NCBI GenBank assembly: GCA_031550605.1
Contig: JAVBOK010000070.1
Location: forward strand, 19,519 to 83,518
Reading direction: 5' to 3'
Source: FLUQ01 sp031550605
Lineage (GTDB): Bacteria; Desulfobacterota; Desulfovibrionia; Desulfovibrionales; Desulfovibrionaceae
DNA: 64,000 bases
The position numbers and the translations under genes are program-made. Positions 7,951-15,907 of this stretch are shown piece by piece. Positions within the stretch are counted from its first letter, which is position 1; each line of letters opens with the position of its first letter. Under the pieces are notes generated by a model. That model had not been told where the DNA came from. It did no database searches and was given only the letters and a program-made list of their open reading frames with translations.

Positions 7951-8594
7951 TTTGCGTTGTCGGCCGCGGTGATATTGAACGACAGCGCGTACAGGTGGTG
8001 GAAAAAATCCACGTATTCCAAAAACACGTGGTCCGGCACGAAAATGCGGGCGGGCACGAAGTTGAGAATGCCCCGGATGCCCGCTTCCACCAGTTGGTCG
8101 GCCACCTGCTGCGCCCAGGCCGGGGGCGTGGTGATGATGCCGATTTTGGCGTCCAGCGCTTCAGTGCATTCTTTCAGGCAATGCACGTTCTGCACGGTGA
8201 TGCCGCCGATCTTGTCCCCGATTTTTTCCGGATCGCAGTCGAAAGCGCCGATAATGTGGTAGCTGCGCAGGGAAAAATCCCGGTGGTTGAGCAGCGCCCG
8301 GCCCAGTTTGCCGGTGCCGACCAGCACGCAGTTCCAGGGCTTGTCCGCGCCGAGCGCTTCCGCGATGGAGGTCATGAGGTTGGCCACGTTATATCCGACC
8401 CCCCGGACGCCGAACTCGCCGAAATAGGTGAGGTCCTTGCGGATCTGGGAGGCGTTGACCGCGCAGGCCTTGGCCAGCGGTTCGGAAGATATGACCGTGA
8501 TGCCGTCGTCGTGCAGCTTTTCCAGAACTTCAAGATAGATCGCCAGTCTCTGGATGGTTGCGCGGGGAATGTGAGCGGCTTTTGGGGATATCAT
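7947..8594 (-). CDS. rex: Redox-sensing transcriptional repressor Rex
   Basis: The 215-residue protein has the two Rex domains. An N-terminal winged helix (about residues 1-80) contains IPRATIQRLAIYLEVLEKL and ASQIRKDLTYFGEFGVRGVG. The C-terminal Rossmann domain carries VLVGTGKLGRALLNH, the GxGxxG loop that binds NADH/NAD+. Rex releases DNA when the NADH/NAD+ ratio rises and controls respiratory and fermentative genes; in sulfate reducers it also controls energy metabolism. It lies downstream of atpE, an arrangement I recall from other Desulfovibrio genomes. A hairpin at 8649-8673 separates it from atpE, so transcription may be partly independent. I found no clear TTGTGAA-type Rex operator in this window. 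Confidence 0.93.
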   Translation of the reverse strand: MISPKAAHIPRATIQRLAIYLEVLEKLHDDGITVISSEPLAKACAVNASQIRKDLTYFGEFGVRGVGYNVANLMTSIAEALGADKPWNCVLVGTGKLGRALLNHRDFSLRSYHIIGAFDCDPEKIGDKIGGITVQNVHCLKECTEALDAKIGIITTPPAWAQQVADQLVEAGIRGILNFVPARIFVPDHVFLEYVDFFHHLYALSFNITAADNAK

Positions 8595-8648
8595 GGCTGG
8601 CTCCGGAAGGCGGGCGGTTGCGCGAAAACAGAGACGGAGGCGGGAAGT

Positions 8649-8673
8649 CCGGGCGCGGCCTTTCCGCGCCCGG
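8649..8673. terminator. GC-rich hairpin between atpE and rex
   Basis: CCGGGCGCGG and CCGCGCCCGG pair perfectly around a 5-base loop. On the minus strand it begins 12 bases after the atpE stop. It lacks a U-run, so it more likely attenuates or protects the F0 transcript than fully ends it before rex. Confidence 0.5.
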
Positions 8674-8685
8674 AACCGCTGCGGC

Positions 8686-9033
8686 TCAGCCGAAGGGCCG
8701 CATGAACAGCAGAATCAGGCAGACAACCAGGGCGTAAATGGCCAGAGATTCGATGAAGGCCAGACCCAGCAGCAGAATGGTGGTCAGTTTGTTGCTGGCT
8801 TCGGGGTTGCGGGCCACGCCTTCGCAGGCGGCTTTCAGGCCCAGACCCTGGCCGATGCCGCAGCCGGCCGCGGCGATGGCCATGCCGATGGCGCAGGCCA
8901 GAGCGGCCAGACCCAGCCCGTCGGAGTCAAGGGACGCTCTGGAAGCGGCGCCCGCGGCTTCGGCGGCGACGGCAACGCCGGCCATGGCCAGGGTAGCGAG
9001 AACGCTGACGACAGCAGTGAACAATTTACGCAT
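8686..9033 (-). CDS. atpE: ATP synthase F0 subunit c
   Basis: The start is the ATG at 9033 with GGAGC upstream, giving 115 residues. The first roughly 25 (MRKLFTAVVSVLATLAMAGV..) look like a cleavable signal peptide, an extension seen in some c subunits; the mature part is a two-helix hairpin. Helix 1 holds the glycine repeat and GCGIGQG, the loop holds ARNPEA, and helix 2 holds the ion-binding glutamate in FIESLAIYALVV. The Gln in helix 1 with Glu-Ser and Tyr in helix 2 resembles Na+-type rings (see findings). It is the last F0 gene of the unit and would form the membrane rotor driven by ion flow. The F1 and b-subunit genes are not in this window. Confidence 0.95.
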   Translation of the reverse strand: MRKLFTAVVSVLATLAMAGVAVAAEAAGAASRASLDSDGLGLAALACAIGMAIAAAGCGIGQGLGLKAACEGVARNPEASNKLTTILLLGLAFIESLAIYALVVCLILLFMRPFG

Positions 9034-9085
9034 GCAATGCTCCTTACCGATTATATAGTTGTGGCTTTCGCCATTCCCCACAAAA

Positions 9086-9787
9086 TCAATGGGCGTGTTC
9101 CATGGCCCCTTGCAGATAAATCATGGTCAGCATGAAGAAAATGAAGGCCTGCAGAACCTTGGCCAGCAGGAACAGGAAATAGACCGGAAAGGTGCTGACG
9201 ATCGGCAACAGAAGAAAGAACAGGACCAGCACGATTTCTTCCCCGCGGATATTGCCGAAAAGTCGCAGCGTCAGCGACAGGGGACGGGCCAGATGGCTAA
9301 TCAGTTCGATGGGCAGCATCAGCGGGGACAGAATCGGCATGGGGCCGGTGAAGTGGCGGATATAGCCGAACTTCCAGCGTCTGATGCCCAGATAGTTGTA
9401 ATAGCAGAACACAAACAGGGCCATGGCCGCGTTGGTGTTGATGTTGGCCGTGGGCGCGTCGCAGCCGGGCACAAGGCCGAGCAGGTTCTGGGTGAGGATG
9501 AACAGAAAGATGCCGCATAAAAGCGGGAAGACCTTGCGGCCCTGTTCACCGATACTGTTGACCGTCACCTGTTCGAGCCCGTCGATGACCGTTTCCAGCA
9601 CGTTCTGCAGCTTGCCCGGCACCACGGTCAGGCGGCCGCGGACGACGGCGCCGGTGATGAACAGCGCCGCCATGGCGATCCAGGTGTAGACCACGTGTTT
9701 GAATTCAACGGTTTTTCCGGCGATGGTCACATGATCGAGACCGAGAAAGGTCGAAATAAGTACCGGTTCCGGCAGATTGCCAGCCAT
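9086..9787 (-). CDS. atpB: ATP synthase F0 subunit a
   Basis: The start ATG at 9787 has a GGAGG-type site upstream; a longer frame would run into atpI. The 233-residue protein has about five to six membrane helices. The diagnostic stretch SHLARPLSLTLRLFGNIRGE contains the essential arginine (LRLFGN) that faces the c-ring glutamate, and the C-terminus ILFMLTMIYLQG-like helix fits. It forms the two half-channels for ions. The gene follows atpI with only 2 bases between and precedes atpE by 52 bases. Confidence 0.96.
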   Translation of the reverse strand: MAGNLPEPVLISTFLGLDHVTIAGKTVEFKHVVYTWIAMAALFITGAVVRGRLTVVPGKLQNVLETVIDGLEQVTVNSIGEQGRKVFPLLCGIFLFILTQNLLGLVPGCDAPTANINTNAAMALFVFCYYNYLGIRRWKFGYIRHFTGPMPILSPLMLPIELISHLARPLSLTLRLFGNIRGEEIVLVLFFLLLPIVSTFPVYFLFLLAKVLQAFIFFMLTMIYLQGAMEHAH

Positions 9788-9789
9788 GG

Positions 9790-10230
9790 CTATGCCTCCT
9801 TCAAAAAAATCCCCGTGGCCCGAAAGCCCCGGAACGCCGACGCAACGGCCACAGTGGACAGCCCCGCGAGCAGGGGAAGCACAGGCAGATGCAGCCAGAT
9901 GAGAAGCACATACACAATACCGCCCGTCAACGCAAAACGGGCCAGAAAAAAACAAAAGTGCGCCGCCGCCGCCGCCGGCGTGTACGGCCGCCCCAGGGCC
10001 CGGACGATGGACAGCGCGAGCAGCAGCACGTTGACCGTCGCCGCGGCCGCGCCCAGCCCGAAAGCCAGAGGCCAGGCCGAAAAGCACAGACAGATCAGGC
10101 CGGCGGCCACCGCGATTTCAGCCAGCAGAATCTGCCCGCTGAGCGCCCGCCGCATCGGCGGCGAAGCAAGCCCGCGCGCGCGCAGCAGTTTTTCAATCGC
10201 GAGGCGGTTTTTTCGCAGCATCGATCGCAT
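9790..10230 (-). CDS. atpI: ATP synthase subunit I
   Basis: The 146-residue protein has four predicted membrane helices (about residues 32-50, 53-75, 88-112 and 116-130). Together with its place before atpB this matches the small hydrophobic AtpI subunit, which helps assemble the c-ring. Two start codons are possible, 10230 and 10221; both have weak ribosome binding sites. The start overlaps the end of the AtpZ-like gene by 38 bases, implying translational coupling. Confidence 0.75.
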   Translation of the reverse strand: MRSMLRKNRLAIEKLLRARGLASPPMRRALSGQILLAEIAVAAGLICLCFSAWPLAFGLGAAAATVNVLLLALSIVRALGRPYTPAAAAAHFCFFLARFALTGGIVYVLLIWLHLPVLPLLAGLSTVAVASAFRGFRATGIFLKEA

Positions 10231-10465
10231 CCTGATCCCGCAGCAGCCTTTGCACGTCGCGGTACATGTTCAGGCACCCGGCCAGAAAACCCAGCGCCAG
10301 AAAAAGCCAGAAACACCATGCCGCATCAAACCAACTCCGGAGGAAATATCCGATACCGCCGCCCACGAGCATGCCGGAAACGCAATGCAATCCGATAACG
10401 CTCGCCCGAATGACCGGTCCGCTCAACAGCGGCGTTTGCCGCGGCTTTTCAGGCAGTATGCCCAT
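10193..10465 (-). CDS. AtpZ/AtpI-family F0 assembly protein
   Basis: The 90-residue protein has two membrane helices (about residues 18-40 and 45-65) separated by a glycine-rich turn, GMLVGGGIGYFLRSWFDAAW, the pattern of AtpZ proteins (COG5336-like). Members sit first in F0 operons and assist ATP synthase assembly or act as a small Mg/Ca channel partner of AtpI. It is the first gene of the unit. A possible -35 TTGACG lies upstream on the minus strand near 10535, with no clear -10. Confidence 0.75.
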   Translation of the reverse strand: MGILPEKPRQTPLLSGPVIRASVIGLHCVSGMLVGGGIGYFLRSWFDAAWCFWLFLALGFLAGCLNMYRDVQRLLRDQDAIDAAKKPPRD

Positions 10466-10576
10466 GCAGGTCCATTATCCTCGATGCGCCCGGCAGCTTG
10501 CTCACTGCCCATACTGTCCAGCACTAGCACAGGGGCAACGGACGCGTCAATAAACGCGCCGCGCCGCGCCTGGCGT

Positions 10577-11353
10577 TCAGGGCGACGGCCTCAGCCGTTT
10601 GCCCGGCGAATCCCGATAGTCGCTTCCCTCGTCGCCGGAAAGGTGCGCCGCGCCCGGTCCGGCAGTCCTGCCGGTCAGACGGCCGGCCAGACTTTCGGCC
10701 ATGGCCGAAAGAACTTTGTGCGCCAACTCGCCCCCGGCATCCTCCGGATTGCCGGACGTTGTGGTCCGGACGCCGGAGCCTCTGGCCGTGCCGGAAATCA
10801 GGGTTTTCCCCGTTTCGGCGTCCTGCAGCCGGTATACGCAGGCGGTTTCCGCATCAACGCGGGTGCGGGCGCCGCCGCTGGCACGGGCCGGGGAACTGGC
10901 CCACGTGCGGTAGCTGGTGATGCGCCCGCTCAGGATATAGCGGGGCGTTTCCGGCCCGGCGGCATTGGCCGCGCTTTCCGGCCCGGCTTCGTCCGTGCCC
11001 TGTTCCGGATTTTTCCCGTCCTGTCCGGACAGCGGGGCGGCAGTCGGCCCTGCCGGCGAAGGCGTCGTGCCGGCGGGGGCGTCTTCGGCGTGCAGCCCGG
11101 CCTCGTGCAGGGCAAAGGCAAGCTGGTCGTGAAACAGGGCGGGCAAATCGCCGTGGTCCGTTTTTGCCGATGCCGGCGCGGCGAACAGCCGGACCGCGAC
11201 GGTTTCTCCCTTTTCCAGACGGAATGAGGGTTCTTCGGCTTTCGGGGGCGGCGGCGGGGGCGGCGGAGCCGAAATCCCGGCGTCCTTGGGCCCGCAGGCG
11301 GAGGCTAGGGACAGCGCGGCCAGCAGTGCGGCCAGGCGCAGGTACCGTTTCAT
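10577..11353 (-). CDS. Lipoprotein of the LpoB cluster, function unknown
   Basis: The 258-residue protein has a lipoprotein signal (LASAC, Cys20) followed by a run of eight prolines, a membrane-spacing linker. Residues from about 45 read like a domain of the LpoB/CsgG type: VAVRLFAAP near the start, then PRYILSGRITSYRTW and YRLQDAETGKTLISGTARG, which follow the beta-strand order 'forms a complex with the adjacent lipoprotein' proteins often show. An Ala/Pro/Gly-rich insert occupies about residues 95-135. It starts 4 bases after the LpoB-like stop, so it is co-transcribed. Function is inferred only from context: outer-membrane lipoprotein near the peptidoglycan synthase activator. Confidence 0.6.
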   Translation of the reverse strand: MKRYLRLAALLAALSLASACGPKDAGISAPPPPPPPPKAEEPSFRLEKGETVAVRLFAAPASAKTDHGDLPALFHDQLAFALHEAGLHAEDAPAGTTPSPAGPTAAPLSGQDGKNPEQGTDEAGPESAANAAGPETPRYILSGRITSYRTWASSPARASGGARTRVDAETACVYRLQDAETGKTLISGTARGSGVRTTTSGNPEDAGGELAHKVLSAMAESLAGRLTGRTAGPGAAHLSGDEGSDYRDSPGKRLRPSP

Positions 11354-11357
11354 GAAA

Positions 11358-11972
11358 TCACCATCCGATTTTCGGATTCGTCGTGGTTTTGCGGATTTCC
11401 TTTTCGTCGGCCCAGAGAATTTCGCCGCTTTGCGGGTCCGTCAATTCCAGAGTGATCTGATAGAAGGCGTCGCCCATGGATTTTGTGCGCTTTTTGATGG
11501 ACCGCACGGCGCCGGTAATGATGTAGTCCGTCGCCATCATGGGTTTGTTTTCTTTTTTCCGGGTGGCGGTTTCGGTCAGGTCGCGCTCGGCCGACACGTC
11601 GTCCAGGTTGCCCTCGTCGGCCAGAAAACGCACCTGGCCGGACTGCAGCAGCCGGATGCGGATTTTGTCCGTGACGCCTTTGGTGTCGATATGCTCGTCC
11701 GTGTAGTTTTTCACGTCGCGCAGCCGCACCTTGGGCGGGCTTGACGCCCGGGCGATCCATCTGGACGCCAGCAGGGACTGGGTCATGCTTTCCGCCGTAT
11801 TCTGCAGATCGGTGGAGCCCCATTTCGTGCTGACGGTTTCAACGGCGTGGGGGTCTTCATAATGCACTTCGCCGTCGCCGGATACCCGGCCCGTTCCGGG
11901 GCCGCCGCAGGCGGCGAGAAGCGCGCAGGCGAGAACAGTGGCGACAGGGAAAAAGAGACGGTACGTGGGCAT
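11358..11972 (-). CDS. LpoB-like penicillin-binding protein activator lipoprotein
   Basis: The start is the ATG at 11972, 2 bases after the upstream stop (TGACAATG). The 204-residue protein has a lipobox ALLAAC and then the LpoB domain: LTESMTQSLLAS-type helix, PPKVRLRDVKNYTDEHIDT, IRIRLLQSGQVRF, and ATDYIITGAVRSIKKRTKSM followed by YQITLELTDPQSGEILWADE. In E. coli LpoB reaches from the outer membrane to stimulate PBP1b. Here it lies between YcfL-like and a second lipoprotein, repeating the ycfL-lpoB order of enterobacteria. No PBP gene is in the window. Confidence 0.85.
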   Translation of the reverse strand: MPTYRLFFPVATVLACALLAACGGPGTGRVSGDGEVHYEDPHAVETVSTKWGSTDLQNTAESMTQSLLASRWIARASSPPKVRLRDVKNYTDEHIDTKGVTDKIRIRLLQSGQVRFLADEGNLDDVSAERDLTETATRKKENKPMMATDYIITGAVRSIKKRTKSMGDAFYQITLELTDPQSGEILWADEKEIRKTTTNPKIGW

Positions 11973-11974
11973 TG

Positions 11975-12367
11975 TCAACTCGCATCGTTGGATATGATCA
12001 ACGTGTATTCTTTGGCGCCGGGCACGCTGGACCGTTCTTTGACGTACGCGGGCACGTTGCCCTTGATGATGACCGGCCGCCAGGCCGACTGTTCGATCAG
12101 CGCGCCGGAAGCGTCAAACCACTGCATGCGGTACACGCTGTGCTGCACGGATGATCCCTTGTTTTTCAGCACGGCGGAAACGACAAGGAAGTCGCCGTCC
12201 GCCTTGTGGCTGATGGAATCGACTTTCACATCCTTGGTGTCCACGTAATAGTGCGTCGCCCGCCCGCCGCAGGCTGCCAGGGCCAGGGCCAGGCAAAGGG
12301 CCGCCGTGGCCGCGCCGGCGCGAAGTCCCTTTGCGGTTTTCCCGTGAAGCCTGTTTTGGAAAGACAT
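11975..12367 (-). CDS. YcfL-like (DUF1425) lipoprotein
   Basis: The start at 12367 is chosen because AGGAG lies 8 bases upstream; an in-frame extension to 12496 runs through repeat DNA. The 130-residue protein has a long lipoprotein signal ending LALAAC and then a domain with VKVDSISHKADGDFLVVSAV, LKNKGSSVQHSVYRMQWFD and KERSSVPGAKEYTLIIS. That is the DUF1425/YcfL pattern of a small beta-sandwich. YcfL is an outer-membrane lipoprotein of unknown role adjacent to lpoB in E. coli. The stop is followed after 2 bases by the LpoB-like start. Confidence 0.75.
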   Translation of the reverse strand: MSFQNRLHGKTAKGLRAGAATAALCLALALAACGGRATHYYVDTKDVKVDSISHKADGDFLVVSAVLKNKGSSVQHSVYRMQWFDASGALIEQSAWRPVIIKGNVPAYVKERSSVPGAKEYTLIISNDAS

Positions 12368-12390
12368 CGACAAATACTCCTTTCGCATGG

Positions 12391-12480
12391 GGGCAAGCCG
12401 GAACGGCTTGATCTTCCGCACGCCGCGCCGTCCGCTTGCGTACGCTGCGACCGCTGCGGGCGGATACTCCGCCGCGCTCC
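12391..12480. repeat. Palindromic intergenic repeat, family C (copy 1)
   Basis: This copy starts with the hairpin CAAGCCGGAACGGCTTG (12394-12410), then CACGCCGCGCCGTCCGC and GCGGGCGGATACTCCGCCGC. The same order recurs at 41567-41640, and in inverted orientation at 37817-37925 and 50328-50430; a weaker copy is at 28661-28740. It sits directly beside a family D element and between two lipoprotein genes. It behaves like a REP/BIME-type element. Confidence 0.65.
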
Positions 12481-12631
12481 CGGTGTCTCGCTGCAAAAAT
12501 TCCGCTCCTCATTGTGTGAGGAATTTTGGAGGGAACGGCAGTTGAAAAATGTGATCTTCAGCTGCCGTACGCCGTTTGCCGCGGCGCAAAACCCTGACGG
12601 ATTTTGTGGTGTTCGTTTTACAGGCAAACAC
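12481..12631. repeat. Structured intergenic repeat, family D (copy 1)
   Basis: About 150 bases match 38008-38161 in the same order and orientation: TGTCTCG.TGCAAAAATTCCGCT, a GGAACGG block, GAAAATGTGAT.TTCAG, GCGGCGCAAAA and a final GTTT...GCAAAC hairpin. Several stems are visible, for example CCTCA/TGAGG near 12507-12521 and CGGCAGTTGA/TCAGCTGCCG at 12536-12567. Both copies end exactly at the stop codon of a minus-strand gene, so the last hairpin could serve as that gene's transcript end. Confidence 0.65.
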
Positions 12632-14284
12632 TTAGTACGCCATATGATACACGTTCAGGTTCGCGTTGGATAGTTGCGTTGCCATGATGATACCCCCCCT
12701 GGCGTTTTCCGGCAAGGAGACTTCGGCTTCCCTGTCCCCGATGCGGATGCTGACCGTGCTGCCCCGCGCCACGCTGGCAAGGGCCAGATACCCGCTGTTG
12801 GGCAGGGTTTCCCAGTTGCGCGCCGAAGCCGAAAAGGGGGTGGTGAACAGGTCGATGATCGCGGTGGTCAACAGCCCCGCCAGCGGCGCGAACCCCCGCA
12901 TGTCCTCGCGGCTGGCCGCCGCCGCCGTCGCCGTCGCCGCCAGCCCGGCCCGGATCATGCCGCGGGTGACGGCGGCGGCCATTTCGATACGCACTTCATC
13001 CTGCAGCGTGCGGTAGGCCAGAAGGTCCGTGCGCAACAGGGGGTAAAAGACAAGTTCGTTGCCGGCGGAGCAGATCGCCGAAGGAACCGCGCCGCGCACG
13101 GCCCCGGCGTATGACGGCAGGTCCAGCAGCAGATAGCCGATCACGGGGAAGGAGATGCGCACATGCTCCACCCGCAGGGACGGCGCAAGGCCGGTAAAGG
13201 CGATGATGGTCAGTTCCTGGCGCGGGGGCGGGTCGGCTTCCGGGGGCAGGGGCGGCACGTAGGACTGCCGCGGCGCGCAGTCGTCTAACCGCGCGGCGGC
13301 GTCGCCCGCGCCCGCGGGGACGAATGCCGTCCGTTCCGGCGTTTCCGTCGACGGGATGGCGGGTGATGCCCGCCGAACCCGCGGCCCGGTTCCGGCTTTT
13401 GTCTGGTCGGCCGCCGCGCGGGCAGCCGGGTTGCCCCGGCCCGGCCCGGCCCCTTTCCGTTTCGGGGCGGAGGCGCTTTTCGTTTCGGGCTCTGCCTCGG
13501 GGCGGGGCCAGGCCGCGTCGAACATGGCCGCGGCTCCGTCGTTCAGGGCCGCGGCGCGCCGCCGGCTGACCTCCGCGTATTGCGCGTCCCCGGCCAGACG
13601 GCAGAGAACGGAACTGAGCGCATAGGAAAAAGGATCCTGGTAATTGTTGGCCAGGGCGCGCACTGCCGGATCGGACAGCATGGCGCGCATGGAGTATTGC
13701 AGGGGCAGGCTGTCCGGAGAATTATAGGGGTGAGCCTGCCTTTGCCGCAGTTTTTCCAGGTTCTGTTCCAGACGGGATTCCGATTCCTGCAGCCACAGTT
13801 CCTGGCGCAGTTCCATCCTGCGCATCTCGACCGCGGCCCCGGAAAAATCGCCAAGCATCATGTAGTTGAGGGCATTGAAGGTGTGCAGAAGGGAACGTTC
13901 GTACCCCGTGCCGTAATAGCCGCGGCTGCCCCTGGCCAGCAGAAAGGTGCCCGCGCCGGCAAAAAAATCGCGCAGGTTGTAAACCGCGCGGCTTTCATAG
14001 TCTTCGAGCAGGAGCAGGGCTTCGTCAAAGGCCTTGATGGACAGACGCCACTGGCCTTCGATCTGGTACAGGCGGGCCAGGTTCAGGGCGGTAACCACCT
14101 CCCGGTAGTTCGCATGCGTTTCCCGCATTTTTTCCAGCAGCGGGGATGTCTGCCCCGAAGCCATCGACGAACGGATGGCGTCCGTGCCCACGCGGCCGGA
14201 ACAGGCTGCCGCCAGCAGGGCAAGGCCCAGGATCGCCGGAAGGAAAAAGGCCCGCGGGCCGGGAAGGAAACGCATATCTGCCAT
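12632..14284 (-). CDS. COG3014-family lipoprotein
   Basis: Starting at the ATG at 14284 (or 14275) gives about 550 residues with a lipoprotein signal ending LLAAAC. The frame stays open to 14680, but the signal peptide marks the true N-terminus; no strong ribosome binding site is visible. The N-terminal half is helical and TPR-like (ALNLARLYQIEGQWRLSIKA, LLHTFNALNYMMLGDFSGA). The C-terminal half is a beta domain containing QELTIIAFTGLAPSLR. A Pro/Ala-rich linker lies between. COG3014 genes travel with lpoB and ycfL-like genes in other bacteria, which supports a common role in envelope or cell-wall control. It is separated from the YcfL-like gene by repeats C and D. Confidence 0.75.
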   Translation of the reverse strand: MADMRFLPGPRAFFLPAILGLALLAAACSGRVGTDAIRSSMASGQTSPLLEKMRETHANYREVVTALNLARLYQIEGQWRLSIKAFDEALLLLEDYESRAVYNLRDFFAGAGTFLLARGSRGYYGTGYERSLLHTFNALNYMMLGDFSGAAVEMRRMELRQELWLQESESRLEQNLEKLRQRQAHPYNSPDSLPLQYSMRAMLSDPAVRALANNYQDPFSYALSSVLCRLAGDAQYAEVSRRRAAALNDGAAAMFDAAWPRPEAEPETKSASAPKRKGAGPGRGNPAARAAADQTKAGTGPRVRRASPAIPSTETPERTAFVPAGAGDAAARLDDCAPRQSYVPPLPPEADPPPRQELTIIAFTGLAPSLRVEHVRISFPVIGYLLLDLPSYAGAVRGAVPSAICSAGNELVFYPLLRTDLLAYRTLQDEVRIEMAAAVTRGMIRAGLAATATAAAASREDMRGFAPLAGLLTTAIIDLFTTPFSASARNWETLPNSGYLALASVARGSTVSIRIGDREAEVSLPENARGGIIMATQLSNANLNVYHMAY

Positions 14285-14609
14285 ATACGCCAGGGGGTTG
14301 AAGCTGGCAAGGCGCTTCGGCCCGCCTGCATCCGGGGAAAGAATGCGGCATGCCTTTCCCGCGTCGGCGAACAGGAAATTCCCCGGGCATCCGCTCTGGC
14401 ATTCGGCAAGGCATGGGCGGCAGACGCGCCGCGGATGCTTGATTTCCCGGCCCCTCGCGCCAGCTTGGGACCGGGAAATCGTATGGGGAGGGGAGGTTGT
14501 GTCACGAAGAGCCCGTCCCGATGACGGGATTCGCAACGTTCTTCGCCGGGTGCGGCCAAGGCCGTATGCCCCGGCGTAAATATGTCGCGTTCGCGCGCGT
14601 TCCCCCCGC
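14285..14609. other. Intergenic region between the TPR gene and COG3014 gene
   Basis: These 325 bases hold no supported gene. On the minus strand a CCCGTC-ATCGG-GACGGG hairpin lies near 14510-14526, about 90 bases after the TPR stop, and could be a weak terminator. The promoter of the lipoprotein cluster should lie here, but I see no convincing -35/-10 pair. Confidence 0.4.
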
Positions 14610-15170
14610 TCAGGCGGCGATTTTGGCGTACAGTTCCTGCGCGCTTTCGTGGCCGGGGTTTGCGTCCAGCAGGGTTTCAAGCTGCGTTTTGGCGTCGCTG
14701 TCGCGCCCCAGGGCCGAAAGGCACCCGGCCAGGGTATAGCGCAGGGGTTCCATATCCTCCACGGCCAGGGCCGCTTCCAGATGCGGGACCACTTCGGCCA
14801 GGCGGGTCAGAAAATATCCTTCCTGCACCAGACCGTTGACCGCGAAAATATTCGTGGGGTTCAGCCGCAGGGCGCTGACGAAATGGCCGAACGCCGCGTC
14901 ATGCAGGCCCTTTTCCATCTCCACCAGGGCCAGGCCGGCAAAAGCCTTGTCAGAGGGCTTCAGCAAGGCGGCTTTCGCATACATCTGTTCCGCGCCGTCC
15001 AGGTCCGCTTTTTGCACACGGATGGTGGCCAGGCCCAGGCAAGGGTCCGCTTCTGCGGGAGCGGCGGCGGCGGCCTTTTGATAATAGGTTTCGGCTTTGT
15101 CAAAATCGCCCATGAACAGATAGCATTCGCCCAGTTCCTTGTTGATTTCGTAATCGATATGCGAGCTCAT
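14610..15170 (-). CDS. Tetratricopeptide-repeat protein
   Basis: The start is the ATG at 15170, preceded by GGGAGGGGATC. The 186-residue protein is built of about five TPR helix pairs; clear units are ELGECYLFMGDFDKAETYYQ, AEQMYAKAALLKPSDKAFAG, AFGHFVSALRLNPTNIFAVN and the C-terminal DAKTQLETLLDANPGHESAQ. There is no signal peptide, so it should be cytosolic and bind partner proteins. It is divergent from the flagellar operon. No specific partner can be named. Confidence 0.75.
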   Translation of the reverse strand: MSSHIDYEINKELGECYLFMGDFDKAETYYQKAAAAAPAEADPCLGLATIRVQKADLDGAEQMYAKAALLKPSDKAFAGLALVEMEKGLHDAAFGHFVSALRLNPTNIFAVNGLVQEGYFLTRLAEVVPHLEAALAVEDMEPLRYTLAGCLSALGRDSDAKTQLETLLDANPGHESAQELYAKIAA

Positions 15171-15381
15171 GATCCCCTCCCTAGAGGTATGCGGCTTCTT
15201 CCGCCGGCGGCGGAAAATGGATTTGCCGCCGGAACCCGCGCTGTTTCCGCTGGTGTCGCTTTCCCGGCGCGGGCAGTTGGTTCTTAGCAAGGTTCGTGCC
15301 AAAAAATATAATGCCGGTTTTCCGCCGCTGCAGGAATGGTCGTTTTTTATGAAAATATTTATATCTCAGAATGTTATATAA

Positions 15382-15399
15382 TTGGAACGGCTTTTGCTT
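15382..15399 (+). promoter_or_regulatory. Sigma-54 promoter of the flgB operon
   Basis: TTGGAACGGCTTTTGCTT carries the invariant GG (15384-15385) and GC (15396-15397) exactly 10 bases apart, matching the -24/-12 consensus TTGGCACG-N4-TTGCT with one change. Transcription would start near 15409, giving a leader of about 88 bases before flgB. Class II flagellar operons driven by RpoN are known in many bacteria, which fits the position. Confidence 0.8.
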
Positions 15400-15496
15400 G
15401 GACCATTACGCCGAAAGACGGGCGTGCCCCGGACCGGCACGGGCAGGGCGGAAAATTTTGCCGCCCCGCAAGAGCCCAAAGAAGGAGGAAACCTGC

Positions 15497-15907
15497 ATGA
15501 AAAGCATGATTGAACCGCACGTGAACCTTGTGGGCAAGGTTATGAACATGCAGCTCCAGCGTCAGAATGTCGTCATGAGCAACGTGGCCAACGTCAAGAC
15601 TCCCGGCTACAAGCCGCGCGTTCTGGAGTTCGAGGACCAGTTGCAGGCCGCGCTCAACCTTGATTCCAAGGGCAAGCTTTCGCGCACTCACGCGAAGCAT
15701 TTCCCCGCCGGGTTCGACGCCAACGGCTTTTCCGCCGAGTGGGACCATGAACTGAAGCCCCGTATCGTGCACGGCGAAGACCGGGTCAACCTGGACAAGG
15801 AAATGAGTCTGATGGCGAAGACCTCGCTGCAATACAACGCCATGAGCACGGTGATCAAAAGCAACTTTGACGGGTTGCACAACATCATCACCGAAGGGGC
15901 GAAATAA
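15497..15907 (+). CDS. flgB: Flagellar basal-body rod protein FlgB
   Basis: The start ATG at 15497 follows AAGGAGGAAACCTGC, an excellent ribosome binding site. The 136-residue protein has the proximal-rod pattern: an N-terminal helix with RQNVVMSNVANVKTPGYKPR (the 'NxANxxTPGY' motif of rod and hook proteins) and a C-terminal helix VNLDKEMSLMAKTSLQYNAM. FlgB is the innermost rod subunit in the periplasm, secreted by the flagellar export gate. It opens the operon flgB-flgC-fliE-fliF-fliG-fliH-fliI; its TAA overlaps the flgC ATG by one base. Confidence 0.96.
   Translation: MKSMIEPHVNLVGKVMNMQLQRQNVVMSNVANVKTPGYKPRVLEFEDQLQAALNLDSKGKLSRTHAKHFPAGFDANGFSAEWDHELKPRIVHGEDRVNLDKEMSLMAKTSLQYNAMSTVIKSNFDGLHNIITEGAK

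Noticed and set aside
10466..10540. Open minus-strand stretch upstream of the AtpZ-like gene (VLVLDSMGSEQ..)
   Set aside because: No start codon or ribosome binding site, and it runs into the next gene in another frame.
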